Source of the DNA: Methylobacterium radiotolerans JCM 2831
GTDB lineage: Bacteria; Pseudomonadota; Alphaproteobacteria; Rhizobiales; Beijerinckiaceae
Assembly: GCF_000019725.1 (NCBI RefSeq)
Contig: NC_010505.1
Location: forward strand, 2,220,001-2,284,000
Direction: 5' to 3'
Length of the DNA: 64,000 bases
Shown: positions 1 through 8,188 of the stretch, piece after piece
Layout of the letters: every line of letters starts with the position of its first letter
Position numbering within the stretch: the first letter of the stretch is position 1
Position numbers and translations under genes: made by a program
The notes under the pieces: model-generated
Database searches by the model: none
The model's input: the letters and a program-made list of their open reading frames with translations, nothing else
What the model was told of the DNA's origin: nothing

Positions 1-383
1 GTCGGGTCCGCGCGGCACGCGTCCTCGCCGCTCAGCAGGCGGAGCAGCAGATGCTCGAGCGGCGCCGCCTGATAGGGCTTCTGAAGCACCGGAACGGCCT
101 GATAGGCTGCGTCCAGGCCGTGCTGCCCGTACCCGGTGGCGAACAGGAACGGCGTCCCGCGCGCCAGCAGCAGGTCGGCGACCGGGTAGCTGCGCGCGTC
201 GCCGAGATTCACGTCCAGCACCGCCAGATCGAACGCCTCGCTCCGGGCATGGGCCAGGGCCCTGTCGAGGCGCATCGCCACCACGACCTCGCAGCCCAGG
301 TCGAGCAGCATGTCCTCGGCCAGCATGGCGACGAGGCTCTCGTCCTCGACCAGCAGCACCCGGCGTCCGGCGAGCGGCGTCAT
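1..383 (-). CDS. Single-domain response regulator (partial, 3' end outside window)
   Basis: This is a receiver domain that probably takes phosphate from the kinase encoded just upstream. Reading from ATG at 383, the acidic pair E13-D14 follows the first strand. The phosphoacceptor is D57 (AVLDVNLGD), the switch threonine is T83 (FATGYG) and the invariant lysine is K102 (LQKPY). The frame is open to the window edge, so the C-terminus is missing, but the length seen (127 codons) already spans a whole receiver and no output domain has appeared. Its ATG overlaps the kinase stop as ATGA, so translation is likely coupled. Such stand-alone receivers commonly serve HWE kinases as phosphate sinks or relays. 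The family call is firm; the target is unknown. Confidence 0.9.
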   Translation of the reverse strand, partial: MTPLAGRRVLLVEDESLVAMLAEDMLLDLGCEVVVAMRLDRALAHARSEAFDLAVLDVNLGDARSYPVADLLLARGTPFLFATGYGQHGLDAAYQAVPVLQKPYQAAPLEHLLLRLLSGEDACRADP

Positions 384-1504
384 GGCGCGCGCGGTCCTTC
401 GACCGTCTCCTGGCCGATCCAGCCGAGGCGGGTCAGCGGGATCCGCATCTGGCAAGTCACGCCCGCGGGCGCGTAGGTGATCGCCGCGCTGCCGTCGAAC
501 TCCAGCGGCAATTGCCGCTCGATGAGCCGTGAGCCGAACCCCCTGCGGGTCGGGGGCGCGACCGGTGGGCCGCCCCGCTCCTCCCAGAGCAGGTCGAGCT
601 GCTGCCGGCCGTCATCCCGGTCGTGCAGGGACCACGTCACCGCGACCTGGCCTTCGGGCGTCGACAGGGCGCCGTACTTCGCCGCGTTGGTCATCAACTC
701 GTGCAAGGCCATTGCCAGCGTCACTGCCACCTTAGGGTGCAATCGCGCGTCCGGTCCCTGTAACCGGAAGCGGCCGGGATCGACCTCTGCCAAAAGGTGG
801 GGGGCGAGCGCGCGCTCGACCACGCTGCGGAGGCTGGCGCTCTCCCAATTGTCCTCGACCAGCACGTTGTGGGCGTTTGACAGGGCGGCCATCCGGGCGT
901 CGAAGACGGCGCGCGCCGTCTGGTCCGTCTGCCCCCGGAAGGTCTGCGCGGCGATCGACTGCACGGTGGCGAGGGTGTTCTTCACCCGGTGATTGAGCTC
1001 GTTGATCAGCAGGCGCTGGCGCTCGGCCGCCGCCTTCTCGTCGCTGATGTCGCGGACCTCGATGATCGTGCCGATGATGTTGGTCGCGTCGTCGCGGATC
1101 GGGCTGGCGGTGAACGCGACGGGGAAGAAGTGCCCGTCCCTGTGCACGAACACCTCCTCGCCCCGCTCCTGGTTGTTCTCCGGGAAGGCGCGGTCGATCG
1201 CACACTCCTCCAGCGGGAACGGCCGGCCGTCCGGGTAGCTGTGGTGGACGATGTCGTGCAGCGGGCAGTCGCGGGCGAGAACGTCGCGCAGCGTCCAGCC
1301 GGTCAGCTGCTCGGCGGCGCGGTTCATGTAGATGCAATGCTGGCGGTCATCCATCAGGAAGATCGACACGGAGGCGTTGTCGAGGACCGCGTTGAGGCGA
1401 CGCTCGCTCTCGAAGAGCTGGCCCGATCCGCGACGCAGGCTCACCAGCGGCGCGCTGGCGGCGGACGAGGATTGCAGCGGCTGCCGCGATTTCGGCACGG
1501 TCAC
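380..1504 (-). CDS. PAS-containing HWE-family sensor histidine kinase
   Basis: This is a soluble sensor kinase of 374 residues. A PAS domain covers roughly residues 33-155 (from the FESERRLNAVLDN region to VRDISDEK). An HWE/HisKA_2 dimerisation region follows, with phospho-acceptor H172 in ELNHRVKNTLA and the later HNVLVEDNWESA. The ATPase domain shows the N-box HELMTNAAKYG and the family signature LLWEERGGP with RGFGSRLIERQL. No membrane segment is present, so it should sense a cytoplasmic cue such as a flavin or haem ligand (inferred). GTG at 1504 is used here. A second GTG at 1498 has better spacing (8 nt) from the AAGGG Shine-Dalgarno and may be the true start. The receiver gene follows with a 4-nt overlap. 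Confidence 0.93.
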   Translation of the reverse strand: MTVPKSRQPLQSSSAASAPLVSLRRGSGQLFESERRLNAVLDNASVSIFLMDDRQHCIYMNRAAEQLTGWTLRDVLARDCPLHDIVHHSYPDGRPFPLEECAIDRAFPENNQERGEEVFVHRDGHFFPVAFTASPIRDDATNIIGTIIEVRDISDEKAAAERQRLLINELNHRVKNTLATVQSIAAQTFRGQTDQTARAVFDARMAALSNAHNVLVEDNWESASLRSVVERALAPHLLAEVDPGRFRLQGPDARLHPKVAVTLAMALHELMTNAAKYGALSTPEGQVAVTWSLHDRDDGRQQLDLLWEERGGPPVAPPTRRGFGSRLIERQLPLEFDGSAAITYAPAGVTCQMRIPLTRLGWIGQETVEGPRAP

Positions 1505-1643
1505 GACCCTTCACGCGGGTTGGTCTGAGATACCCTGCGCGCGGTCCTGACGGACCTTCGGGACTGGGCACGATGGACGGACGGCCACGCCGGACGGCGC
1601 AGAAGCGGGAGCGTGCAACGCACCATGCGCGGCGCTTGTTCCG

Positions 1644-1694
1644 CCGCGTGATCCGGACCGGTCGCGCTGTCCCGCCCGGGTCCGGATCACGCGG
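1644..1694. terminator. 16-bp perfect hairpin at the end of the FkbM gene
   Basis: The arms 1644-1659 and 1679-1694 are perfect reverse complements (CCGCGTGATCCGGACC on the plus strand), with a 19-nt loop. The right arm overlaps the stop codon of the methyltransferase gene. No T-run follows on either strand. It is probably a transcription-ending or mRNA-stabilising hairpin separating this gene from the kinase operon downstream. Confidence 0.6.
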
Positions 1695-2454
1695 GTCCAG
1701 GCACCGGGCGGAGCGCGAACATCGCGCCCCAGTCCGGTCGACGCTCCTGCGGGACGAGGAAGAAATCCCACGTCACGCAGTCGCTGACCGCGAGCCACGT
1801 GCTCGCGTCGTCGATCAGGTTTCCCGTGATGTCCGCGCAGATGTAGCCGTGGCTCTCGGCGAACCGGTAGAGGGAGTCCTGCGCGTGCCCGTAGGCGGAG
1901 TAGCCGGCCCAGCCGTACTCCACGCTGACGATCGGGCGGCATCGCCGGAGGAGCTGGGCCGCGCCGCTCAGGGCGTTCAGCTCCCCGCCCTCGATGTCCA
2001 TCTTGATGTAGGCCACCGCGGGGAGATGACCGAGGACGGTGTCGAGCCTCGCCGTCCTGACCGTGATCGTCTTCGACGTGATGGCGGGACTGCTGAAGTA
2101 GCGGGCGCGGAGCCCGCTCTCGCCGGGCACGCTGGCGACCGTGAATGCGGTCCGCCCCGCAGTGTCGGAGAGGGCGACGTCGTGCAGCTCCACCTCGGGC
2201 CGCCGGCCGAACCGCCGCGCCAGGTCCTTCATCAGGAACGGGATCGGCTCGAAGGCGTGGACCTTGCCGGTCGGACCGACGAGGTCGGCGAACGCGACGA
2301 GGTGGAGCCCGGTATGGGCGCCGACATCGACGACGACGTCACCCGGGGCGAGGAAGCGGCTGTAGCCCTGCCGCAGGATGCGCTCGTAGTCCGGGACCTG
2401 ACCGGTCTCGTGAACCGCCTTGAAGGCGGTGGCGGCGGCCACGGCAGGATGCAT
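1687..2454 (-). CDS. FkbM-family SAM-dependent methyltransferase
   Basis: This is a 255-residue class I methyltransferase of the FkbM type, a family that O-methylates sugars and secondary metabolites. Motif I is DVVVDVGAHTGLH, followed by the acidic FEPIPF motif and the family's DTVLG...YIKMDIEGGE block. The C-terminal third holds the SVEYGW strand. ATG at 2454 lies 8 nt after GGA and is preferred to the in-frame TTG at 2460. It stands alone between hairpins at 2555 and 1644, so it is probably monocistronic. Substrate cannot be read from sequence; a glycan or lipid-linked sugar is the usual guess for isolated members. Confidence 0.88.
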   Translation of the reverse strand: MHPAVAAATAFKAVHETGQVPDYERILRQGYSRFLAPGDVVVDVGAHTGLHLVAFADLVGPTGKVHAFEPIPFLMKDLARRFGRRPEVELHDVALSDTAGRTAFTVASVPGESGLRARYFSSPAITSKTITVRTARLDTVLGHLPAVAYIKMDIEGGELNALSGAAQLLRRCRPIVSVEYGWAGYSAYGHAQDSLYRFAESHGYICADITGNLIDDASTWLAVSDCVTWDFFLVPQERRPDWGAMFALRPVPGPA

Positions 2455-2554
2455 GCGCAAGGTCCGTTCTGCGGAGACAAGTCCGGAGGGCTGGCGACGT
2501 CGCCCTCATCCTAGCCCTCCCTGCGCCGGCTCCGCCAGCACGCTCGCGGCGGGG

Positions 2555-2572
2555 CGCCGGCTCCCGCCGGCG
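2555..2572. terminator. GC hairpin downstream of the deformylase-like gene
   Basis: CGCCGGC and GCCGGCG form a 7-bp perfect stem with a TCCC loop, 15 nt past the stop of the deformylase-like gene. There is no T-tract. It is a plausible but weak terminator in sequence of this GC content. Confidence 0.35.
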
Positions 2573-2586
2573 GGGCCCGGACCTGT

Positions 2587-3084
2587 CTAGGCGGGCCGGC
2601 CCTTCTCGAACCGCTTCAGCAGCCGCTCGCGCTTCAGCCGCGACAGGCGGGCGATCCAGAACACGCCGTCGAGCTGGTCGATCTCGTGCTGGAGGACCGC
2701 GGCCGGGAAGCCCTCCGTCTCCGCCTCGCGGGCGGACCCGTCGAGGTCGCGGTAGCTCAGGCGGATGCGGGCGGGCCGGGCGATCCGCTCGCGCACCCCC
2801 GGCATGCTGACGCTGCCCTCGTCGTGGGTTGCCGTCTCGGGGGACGCCCAGGACACGACGGGGTTCACGTAGATGCGGGCGCTCTCGTTCGGCGACATCC
2901 GGACCACCACGAGGCGCGCGGGGACGCCGATATGCGGGGCCGTCAGGCCGATGGCGCTCTCGGCCATGAGCGTGTCCCGGACGTCGTCGGCCAGGGCCTG
3001 CAGGGATGGCCCGAACGCGTCGACCGGCTCGGCCGGGCGCGTCAGGCGCGGATCGGGAAACAGGACGAGCGGGCGCGCCGGCAT
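2587..3084 (-). CDS. Peptide deformylase-like protein with degenerate metal site
   Basis: Length (165 aa) and all three deformylase motif positions are recognisable. Active enzymes read GxGLAAxQ, EGCLS and HExDHxxG. Here they read IGLTAPHIG (residues 45-53), EGSVSMPG (89-96) and QHEIDQLDG (132-140). The glutamine is replaced by H51, the cysteine ligand by S91 and the second histidine ligand by Q137; H133 and E134 remain. With two of three metal ligands gone it is unlikely to deformylate nascent proteins by the normal mechanism. A housekeeping def gene should exist elsewhere. Deformylase-like paralogues with lost ligands are known in proteobacteria; their role is unclear. It is a single gene with ATG at 3084. 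Confidence 0.85.
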   Translation of the reverse strand: MPARPLVLFPDPRLTRPAEPVDAFGPSLQALADDVRDTLMAESAIGLTAPHIGVPARLVVVRMSPNESARIYVNPVVSWASPETATHDEGSVSMPGVRERIARPARIRLSYRDLDGSAREAETEGFPAAVLQHEIDQLDGVFWIARLSRLKRERLLKRFEKGRPA

Positions 3085-3170
3085 GGTTGATCAGTCCGCG
3101 TGGGTCGGTCCACCTGCGGCGACGCGAGGGCCCGCCGCGCACCATGCAAGCCGCGCCGCGGAGCGGGTCG

Positions 3171-4163
3171 TCAAGACGGGCCCGCTCGGGTCGCGGCCGC
3201 GCCGCCGCGCGTCGGCCCGGCCGCGACGGCGCGCGCGACGTGGCGGAGCTTGTCGGGATTGCGCGTGACGTAGATGGCGTCGATCCGGCCGTTCTCGATC
3301 GCGAGGGCGGTCGTCTGCAGGAGGCCGCCGCGCTCGCGGCTGACATAGCCCGGAAGCCCGTCGATCCACACGAACGCGACCAGCGCCGCCCGGCCGTCAC
3401 CCCACTTGCGCCGCACGCCCGCGTAGAGCCGGAGCAGGCGCTCCAGCCCCCGGATCGGATTGACGAAGGCGAGCACCTTGCCGCCCCCGTCCGAGGACAG
3501 CGTCACGCGGTCGGCGAGCAGCGTCCGCAGCCGCGCGACATCGCCGCTCGCGGAGGCCTCGAAGAACGCCCGGGCGACGCGCTCGCCCTCGTCGCGGGTC
3601 ACGGGATAGCGCGGGCGCGCGGCCCGGACGTTCCGGCGCGCGCGCGCCGCGAGCTGGCGCACCGCCGGCGGCGCGCGCCCGAGCGTCTCCGCGACGTCGC
3701 CGAGCGGCAGGCCGAACACGTCGTGGAGCAGGAAGGCCGCGCGTTCCAAGGGGGACAGCCGCTCGAGCGCGAGCATCAGGGTCAGGGTGAGGTCGTCCTC
3801 GTCCACGCCGTCCGCCGCCGCCTCGACCAGCGGCTCCGGCAGCCAGGGGCCGACATAGCTCTCCCGCCGCGCGCGCGCCGACTTGATCTGGTCGAGGCAG
3901 AGCCGCGTCACGACGCGCGCGAGGAACCGGTCGGGCGCCGCGACCCCGGTCCGGTCCGCCGCGACCCAGCGCAGCCACGCGTCCTGCACGACGTCCTCGG
4001 CCTCGCTGCGCGAGCCGAGCATGCGGTAGGCGATGCGGAGGAGCCGGGGGCGGTGGGCCTCGAAGGTGGCGGTCCCGTCCCCGTGCACCGGCCGCGCGAC
4101 CGGATCGGATGCCCGGACGCGTCGCGGCCGGACCTGTCCGCGGGGACGGTCGGGTCCCGTCAT
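3171..4163 (-). CDS. ECF41-type RNA polymerase sigma factor with SnoaL-like C-terminal domain
   Basis: This is an extracytoplasmic-function sigma factor of 330 aa, far longer than a typical 180-residue ECF. Sigma2 (about residues 33-100, RLLRIAYRMLGSRSEAEDVVQ) and sigma4 (about 140-195, LSPLERAAFLLHDVFGL) are followed by a NTF2/SnoaL-like extension. It carries all three ECF41 hallmarks: WLPEP between sigma2 and sigma4, DGGGK in the extension and NPDKLR near the C-terminus. In this group the extension acts as a built-in regulator instead of an anti-sigma factor. The ATG overlaps the stop of the upstream oxidoreductase gene (ATGA), which matches the group's usual partnership with an oxidoreductase or epimerase-type gene. 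The inducing signal is unknown. Confidence 0.94.
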   Translation of the reverse strand: MTGPDRPRGQVRPRRVRASDPVARPVHGDGTATFEAHRPRLLRIAYRMLGSRSEAEDVVQDAWLRWVAADRTGVAAPDRFLARVVTRLCLDQIKSARARRESYVGPWLPEPLVEAAADGVDEDDLTLTLMLALERLSPLERAAFLLHDVFGLPLGDVAETLGRAPPAVRQLAARARRNVRAARPRYPVTRDEGERVARAFFEASASGDVARLRTLLADRVTLSSDGGGKVLAFVNPIRGLERLLRLYAGVRRKWGDGRAALVAFVWIDGLPGYVSRERGGLLQTTALAIENGRIDAIYVTRNPDKLRHVARAVAAGPTRGGAAATRAGPS

Positions 4164-4909
4164 GCCGTCGCGAGCCAGGTCTCGAAGCGCGTGCCGCCGA
4201 GGCGGGCCGCGGCCCCGTCGTCGGGAACCAGGGAGCCCCGCGCCAGCGGGGCGCCGAAGTAGCGGGCCGCGCCGTCAACCGTCACCGCACGGCCGTCGCC
4301 GACGGCCGCCATGCGCCGGGCGATGAACGCCCGGAACGACGAGCGCTCCGGCCCCGCGACGTCGATCGTCCCGTCGGCGGGCGCGCCGACCGCCACCGCG
4401 GCGAGCGCCGCGGCGACGTCCGTGGCCGCGATGGGCTGGAAATCCGCGTCCGGCACGACGATCCGATCCCCCACCGCGAAAGCCTCGGTGATCGTGGCGA
4501 TGAACTCGAAGAACTGCGTCGCGCGGACGATGGTGTAGGGGAGGCCCGAGGCCGCGATCCGCCGCTCCTGCGCGACCTTCGCCCGGAAGTACCCGTTGCC
4601 GTCCAGGCGGTCCGTGCCGACGATCGAGAGGGCGACGTGGTGCTTGAGGCCCGCCTGCCGGCCGGCGGCGAGGAGGTTGCGGCTCGAGCGCTCGAAGAAG
4701 TCGAGCACCGCCGCGTCCTCGAAGGAGGGCGCGTTCGCGACGTCGACCACGGCGTCGGCGCCGACGAGGACCTCGGCGAGGCCGTCGCCGCTCACGGCGT
4801 CGACGCCCGTGCTCGGAGAGGCGGGGACGGCCTCGTGGCCCGCGCGCTCCAGCTCGGCCGTCAGATGCCGGCCGATCAACCCGCTGCCGCCGATCACCAC
4901 GATCTTCAT
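4160..4909 (-). CDS. NmrA/atypical SDR NAD(P)-binding oxidoreductase, ECF41 partner
   Basis: This is a 249-aa Rossmann protein starting at ATG 4909 with the glycine-rich NAD(P) motif KIVVIGGSGLIGRHL. Then come VVDVANAPSFED, HVALSIVGTDRL (a typical extended or atypical SDR core) and GYFRAKVAQE (YxxxK-like). The C-terminal part (RATQFFEF...) is typical of NmrA-like or sugar-epimerase-like proteins. It is the first gene of a two-gene operon, coupled by ATGA overlap to the ECF41 sigma factor. In other genomes ECF41 sigma factors control exactly this kind of neighbour, so it is the likely target of the sigma factor. The substrate is not predictable. An apparent upstream extension of the frame is antisense to the ABC-F gene and is not coding. 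Confidence 0.88.
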   Translation of the reverse strand: MKIVVIGGSGLIGRHLTAELERAGHEAVPASPSTGVDAVSGDGLAEVLVGADAVVDVANAPSFEDAAVLDFFERSSRNLLAAGRQAGLKHHVALSIVGTDRLDGNGYFRAKVAQERRIAASGLPYTIVRATQFFEFIATITEAFAVGDRIVVPDADFQPIAATDVAAALAAVAVGAPADGTIDVAGPERSSFRAFIARRMAAVGDGRAVTVDGAARYFGAPLARGSLVPDDGAAARLGGTRFETWLATA

Positions 4910-5143
4910 GTTTCCCGTCTCCGGCGCGGACCGGGCCGAGCGGCACCCTGCCGCTCCGGCCTCCCGGTCGGCGACGAGACGATGCAGCGTCCCGGTTTGT
5001 GACATCCCGGCGAAAAAAGCGACGGCGGCATTGCGGGAGGGCGCGGCCGGCGCTACGGAGGCGCCCCGCCGGAGCCGAGACGCCGATGAGACTGACCCTG
5101 ACTGCAACGCCGCCCCGCCTTGCCGCCAGGACCGTCTCTCCGC

Positions 5144-6748
5144 ATGCCAGCACAGCTCGCCCTCCTGAACGTCGCGTGGACCGCGCCTGACGAGCGCCCG
5201 GTCCTCTCCGGCATCACCGCCAGCTTCGCGCGGGAGCGGACCGGCATCGTCGGCCGCAACGGCGCCGGCAAGAGCACGCTCCTGAGCCTCCTCGCGGGCC
5301 GCCTCGCGCCGACGAGCGGCACCGTCCACCGCGACGGCACGGTCGCGCTGCTGCGCCAGTTCGCGGGCCCGACCGCGGACGAGACCGTCGCCGACCTGTT
5401 CGGCGCGACCGCGGGCCTGGCGCTGCTCCGCCGCGCGGAGACCGGTGCGGCGGAGGCCGACGAGCTCGCCCTCGCCGACTGGACGCTCGCGGAGCGCCTG
5501 ACGGGAGCGCTGGCGCGGACGGGCGTGCCGGTGAGCCCCGACACGCCGCTGCGGCGCCTCTCCGGCGGGCAGCGCGCCCGCGCGGCGCTCGCCGCGGCGG
5601 TCTTCGCCGCGCCGGATTTCCTGCTCCTCGACGAGCCGACCAACGATCTCGATCGCGACGGGCGGCGGGCGGTCCGCGAGGTGCTGCAGGGCTGGCGCGC
5701 CGGCGCGGTCGTGGTCAGCCACGACCGGGCCCTGCTGGACGCGATGGACGCCATCGTGGACCTCGCGCCGGCGGGGGCGACCCGCTACCGGGGCAATTTC
5801 GAGGCCTTCCGGCAGGCCAAGGCGACGCGCCTCGCCGCGGCCGAGCACGACCTCGCGGTCGCCGAGAAGCGGGCGGCGGACCTCGCCCGCCGGGCGCAGG
5901 AGCGGGTCGAGCGCCAGCAGCGCCGCGACGCGGCCGGGCATCGCCGCTCCGCGAAGGGCGACTTGCCCCGCATCCTGGCCGGGGCCCGCCGGGACAACGC
6001 CGAGCGGACGGCGGGCGGGAGCGCGCGCCTCACCGAGCGCCAGCGCGCCGGCGCCGAGGCCGAACTGATCGAGGCCCGGGACCGGATCGCGTCGGTGAAG
6101 CCGGCCGCGATCGCGGTCCCGCCGAGCGGGCTCCACGCCGACCGGCGCGTCCTCGCGCTCACCGATGTGACGGTCGGCTACCGGCCGGGACAACCGGTCC
6201 TGAGGGCCGTGTCCCTCGCGGTCACGGGTCCGGAGCGCGTCGCCCTCTGCGGGCGGAACGGGTCGGGGAAGTCGACCCTGCTCGCCGTGGTCGCCGGCCG
6301 CCTCAGCCCGTGGTCGGGCCGCGTGTCGGTCGGCGTGCGCGCCGCGCTGCTCGACCAGCGCCTCGACCTGCTCGACCGCGACCGGACCGTGGCCGAGAAC
6401 TTCGCGCGTCTCAACCCGGGGGAGGACGCGAACGGGTGCCGGGCGGCCCTGGCGCGATTCCAGTTCCGGTCGGCCGCCGCCGACCGCCCCGTCGCGGCGC
6501 TGAGCGGCGGCGAGCAGGTCCGGACCGCCCTCGCCTGCGCGTTCGGCAACCGCGCGCCCCCGCCCCTCCTGCTCCTCGACGAGCCGACCAACCACCTCGA
6601 CCTGGACGCGGTCGCGGCCCTCGAGGCCGGGTTGGCGGCCTATGACGGCGCGCTCCTCGTCGTCAGCCACGACGCGGCCTTCCTGGACGCGCTGGGGATC
6701 ACCCGGCGCGTCGACCTCGACGATCTCGCCGAGGGACCCCGCGCGTGA
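5144..6748 (+). CDS. ABC-F family ATPase (Uup/ribosome-associated type)
   Basis: Two ABC ATPase domains lie on one 534-residue chain without membrane segments, the ABC-F plan. Domain 1 has Walker A GRNGAGKST, signature LSGGQRARAAL and Walker B FLLLDEPTNDLD. Domain 2 has GRNGSGKST, LSGGEQVRTAL and LLLLDEPTNHLD. A charged linker of about 80 residues (AERRA/QERVERQQRRDA) separates them and would reach into the ribosomal E/P site. Members act in translation rescue, ribosome assembly or antibiotic protection; which of these applies here cannot be decided. ATG at 5144 is chosen. A TTG 24 nt upstream is possible but adds a non-conserved leader. It is a monocistronic gene divergent from the sigma-factor operon. 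Confidence 0.93.
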   Translation: MPAQLALLNVAWTAPDERPVLSGITASFARERTGIVGRNGAGKSTLLSLLAGRLAPTSGTVHRDGTVALLRQFAGPTADETVADLFGATAGLALLRRAETGAAEADELALADWTLAERLTGALARTGVPVSPDTPLRRLSGGQRARAALAAAVFAAPDFLLLDEPTNDLDRDGRRAVREVLQGWRAGAVVVSHDRALLDAMDAIVDLAPAGATRYRGNFEAFRQAKATRLAAAEHDLAVAEKRAADLARRAQERVERQQRRDAAGHRRSAKGDLPRILAGARRDNAERTAGGSARLTERQRAGAEAELIEARDRIASVKPAAIAVPPSGLHADRRVLALTDVTVGYRPGQPVLRAVSLAVTGPERVALCGRNGSGKSTLLAVVAGRLSPWSGRVSVGVRAALLDQRLDLLDRDRTVAENFARLNPGEDANGCRAALARFQFRSAAADRPVAALSGGEQVRTALACAFGNRAPPPLLLLDEPTNHLDLDAVAALEAGLAAYDGALLVVSHDAAFLDALGITRRVDLDDLAEGPRA

Positions 6749-6805
6749 GGGCGGCATCCGGAACGGCGGCGGGACGCGGTCGCCGCCCCCTGCCCCGCCG
6801 GGTCT

Positions 6806-7771
6806 TCAGGACGCGCCGGTTCGGTCCGCACGCGTCCGCGGCGGGTCGAGCCGGAGGGTGAACAGGCGCAGGACGGTGCGGGCGCCGCGCACCGGCCCGA
6901 CGGCGATCAGCCGCGCCCCGCCGGACGGCGCGGCCCGCACCACCGCCTCCGAGGCGAGGCAGTCGCAGGGCAGCGCGCGGGTCATCTGTTCCAGGCGACG
7001 GGCCACGTTGACGGTGTCGCCGACCGCCGTGAACTCGATGCGCTCCGCCCCGATGACGCCGATGAAGACCGGGCCGCGATGCAGTCCGATGCCGAGCCGC
7101 ACCGGCGGCTGGCCGGCCTCCCCGCGCTCCCGGCTCCAGGCCGCCATCGCGGCCGCGAGCGCGCGCGCCGCCGCGATGGCGCGCTCGGCGTCCCCGGCCG
7201 CCGCGTCCGGCACGCCGAACACCGCCATCACCTCGTCGCCGACGAACTTGTCGACGAGCCCGCCCGCCGCCTCGATCGCGCGCGCGGCGCGGGACCGGAA
7301 CGCGGCGAGGAAATCTGCGACCTCGCCGGGCGCCATGCCCTCGCAGAGGCGGGTGAAACCGCGGATGTCGGCGAAGAGCACCGTCGCCTCCTGCTCCCAG
7401 CCGGGGCGCCGGGCGGCGCGATCCGTCTCGGCGACCCATCGGGCGACCGTCGGCGCGGTCAGGCGCGCGAGGTTGTTCCGCTGGCGCGTCGCGGCGCGCG
7501 CGGCTCCGCGCAGGCGCTGCACCCGCAGCGAGAGCCACGCCAGGGCGAGGCCGCCGAGCCCGAGGGTGACCGGCTCCGGCGTCGTCGTGGCCGCGAGCGC
7601 CAGGAGCAGCGGCAGGGGCGCCGCGGCGAGGAGCCGGCCGTGCTCCGCCGCCGCGACGGCGAGGCGTCGGCGGATCGGGGCGGTCCCCGCCCGTCGCCCG
7701 GCACCCCCCGCGCGGCCGGGACAGGCGTCCGCTCTGTCCGCGCGGGGCTGCCGGAGCGCCATCGCGGGCAT
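6806..7771 (-). CDS. Membrane-anchored class III adenylate/guanylate cyclase
   Basis: This is a 321-aa cyclase. Two short membrane helices (about residues 47-62 and 67-85) precede a single class III catalytic domain. Metal-binding aspartates are D135 (VLFADIRGFT) and D179 (FVGDEVMAVFG). The dimer-interface and transition-state region reads EFTAVGDTVNVARRLE. The enzyme must homodimerise to build two active sites and would make cAMP or cGMP at the inner membrane face. ATG at 7771 overlaps the stop of the small exported-protein gene as TGATG, so the two are translationally coupled; that protein may be a ligand or accessory subunit (inference). The frame continues upstream as noncoding sequence antiparallel to nothing useful, so the coupled ATG is preferred. 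Confidence 0.9.
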   Translation of the reverse strand: MPAMALRQPRADRADACPGRAGGAGRRAGTAPIRRRLAVAAAEHGRLLAAAPLPLLLALAATTTPEPVTLGLGGLALAWLSLRVQRLRGAARAATRQRNNLARLTAPTVARWVAETDRAARRPGWEQEATVLFADIRGFTRLCEGMAPGEVADFLAAFRSRAARAIEAAGGLVDKFVGDEVMAVFGVPDAAAGDAERAIAAARALAAAMAAWSRERGEAGQPPVRLGIGLHRGPVFIGVIGAERIEFTAVGDTVNVARRLEQMTRALPCDCLASEAVVRAAPSGGARLIAVGPVRGARTVLRLFTLRLDPPRTRADRTGAS

Positions 7772-8016
7772 CAGCAGCCCGTGCAGACGCGGCCGATGAT
7801 GCGCTGGGCGCGCGCGTGCTCGCGCGCCACGGCGGGGGAGCGGAGGTCCAGATCCGTCCGGAACGGGCGTGCATGGATGATCGCCGCGAGGCGCTGAACG
7901 TCGGGCTGCGCGAAGCGCGGGACCGGCTGCGCCCGCGCCTCGGTCGGGGCCGCCAGGACCATCAGCAGCGTCCCGATCGCGGGGGGCGCGGCGGAGCGTG
8001 TGCGGTGAGATTTCAT
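7771..8016 (-). CDS. Small exported protein with C-terminal CxxC, coupled to the cyclase
   Basis: This is an 81-residue protein. The N-terminus has basic residues, a hydrophobic core (IGTLLMVLAAP) and an ARA-QP signal peptidase site near residue 29, so the mature form would be a periplasmic peptide of about 52 residues. It ends in VCTGC, a CxxC pair that could bind metal or form a disulfide. A good Shine-Dalgarno (GAGGAG) stands 9 nt before ATG 8016. The stop overlaps the cyclase ATG. I do not recognise the family. Genetic coupling to a membrane cyclase suggests a sensory or modulating role, which is inference only. Confidence 0.7.
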   Translation of the reverse strand: MKSHRTRSAAPPAIGTLLMVLAAPTEARAQPVPRFAQPDVQRLAAIIHARPFRTDLDLRSPAVAREHARAQRIIGRVCTGC

Positions 8017-8188
8017 GATCTGGTGCTCCTCGTGGTGGAGGAGACAAAGTAAAAACCCGATCTTTCACCGCGATTTCGGCGGATCGGAAAACAATGACAG
8101 CAGAAATGTGGCGCGATCGACGGGTGTGCTCAGGATCGTTGCCGGGACGATCGCGACCGGAGATCGGACGCGTCGCCCCGAGACGCGA

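Noticed and set aside
4910..6757. Upstream extension of the oxidoreductase frame to a protein of 865 residues
   Set aside because: The extension is antisense to the ABC-F gene and is Arg/Gly-rich without domains; the Rossmann motif begins at ATG 4909.
7771..8068. Cyclase starting at 8068 with a protein of 420 residues
   Set aside because: The added part overlaps the small exported-protein gene in another frame and lacks protein character; the TGATG-coupled ATG at 7771 is better.
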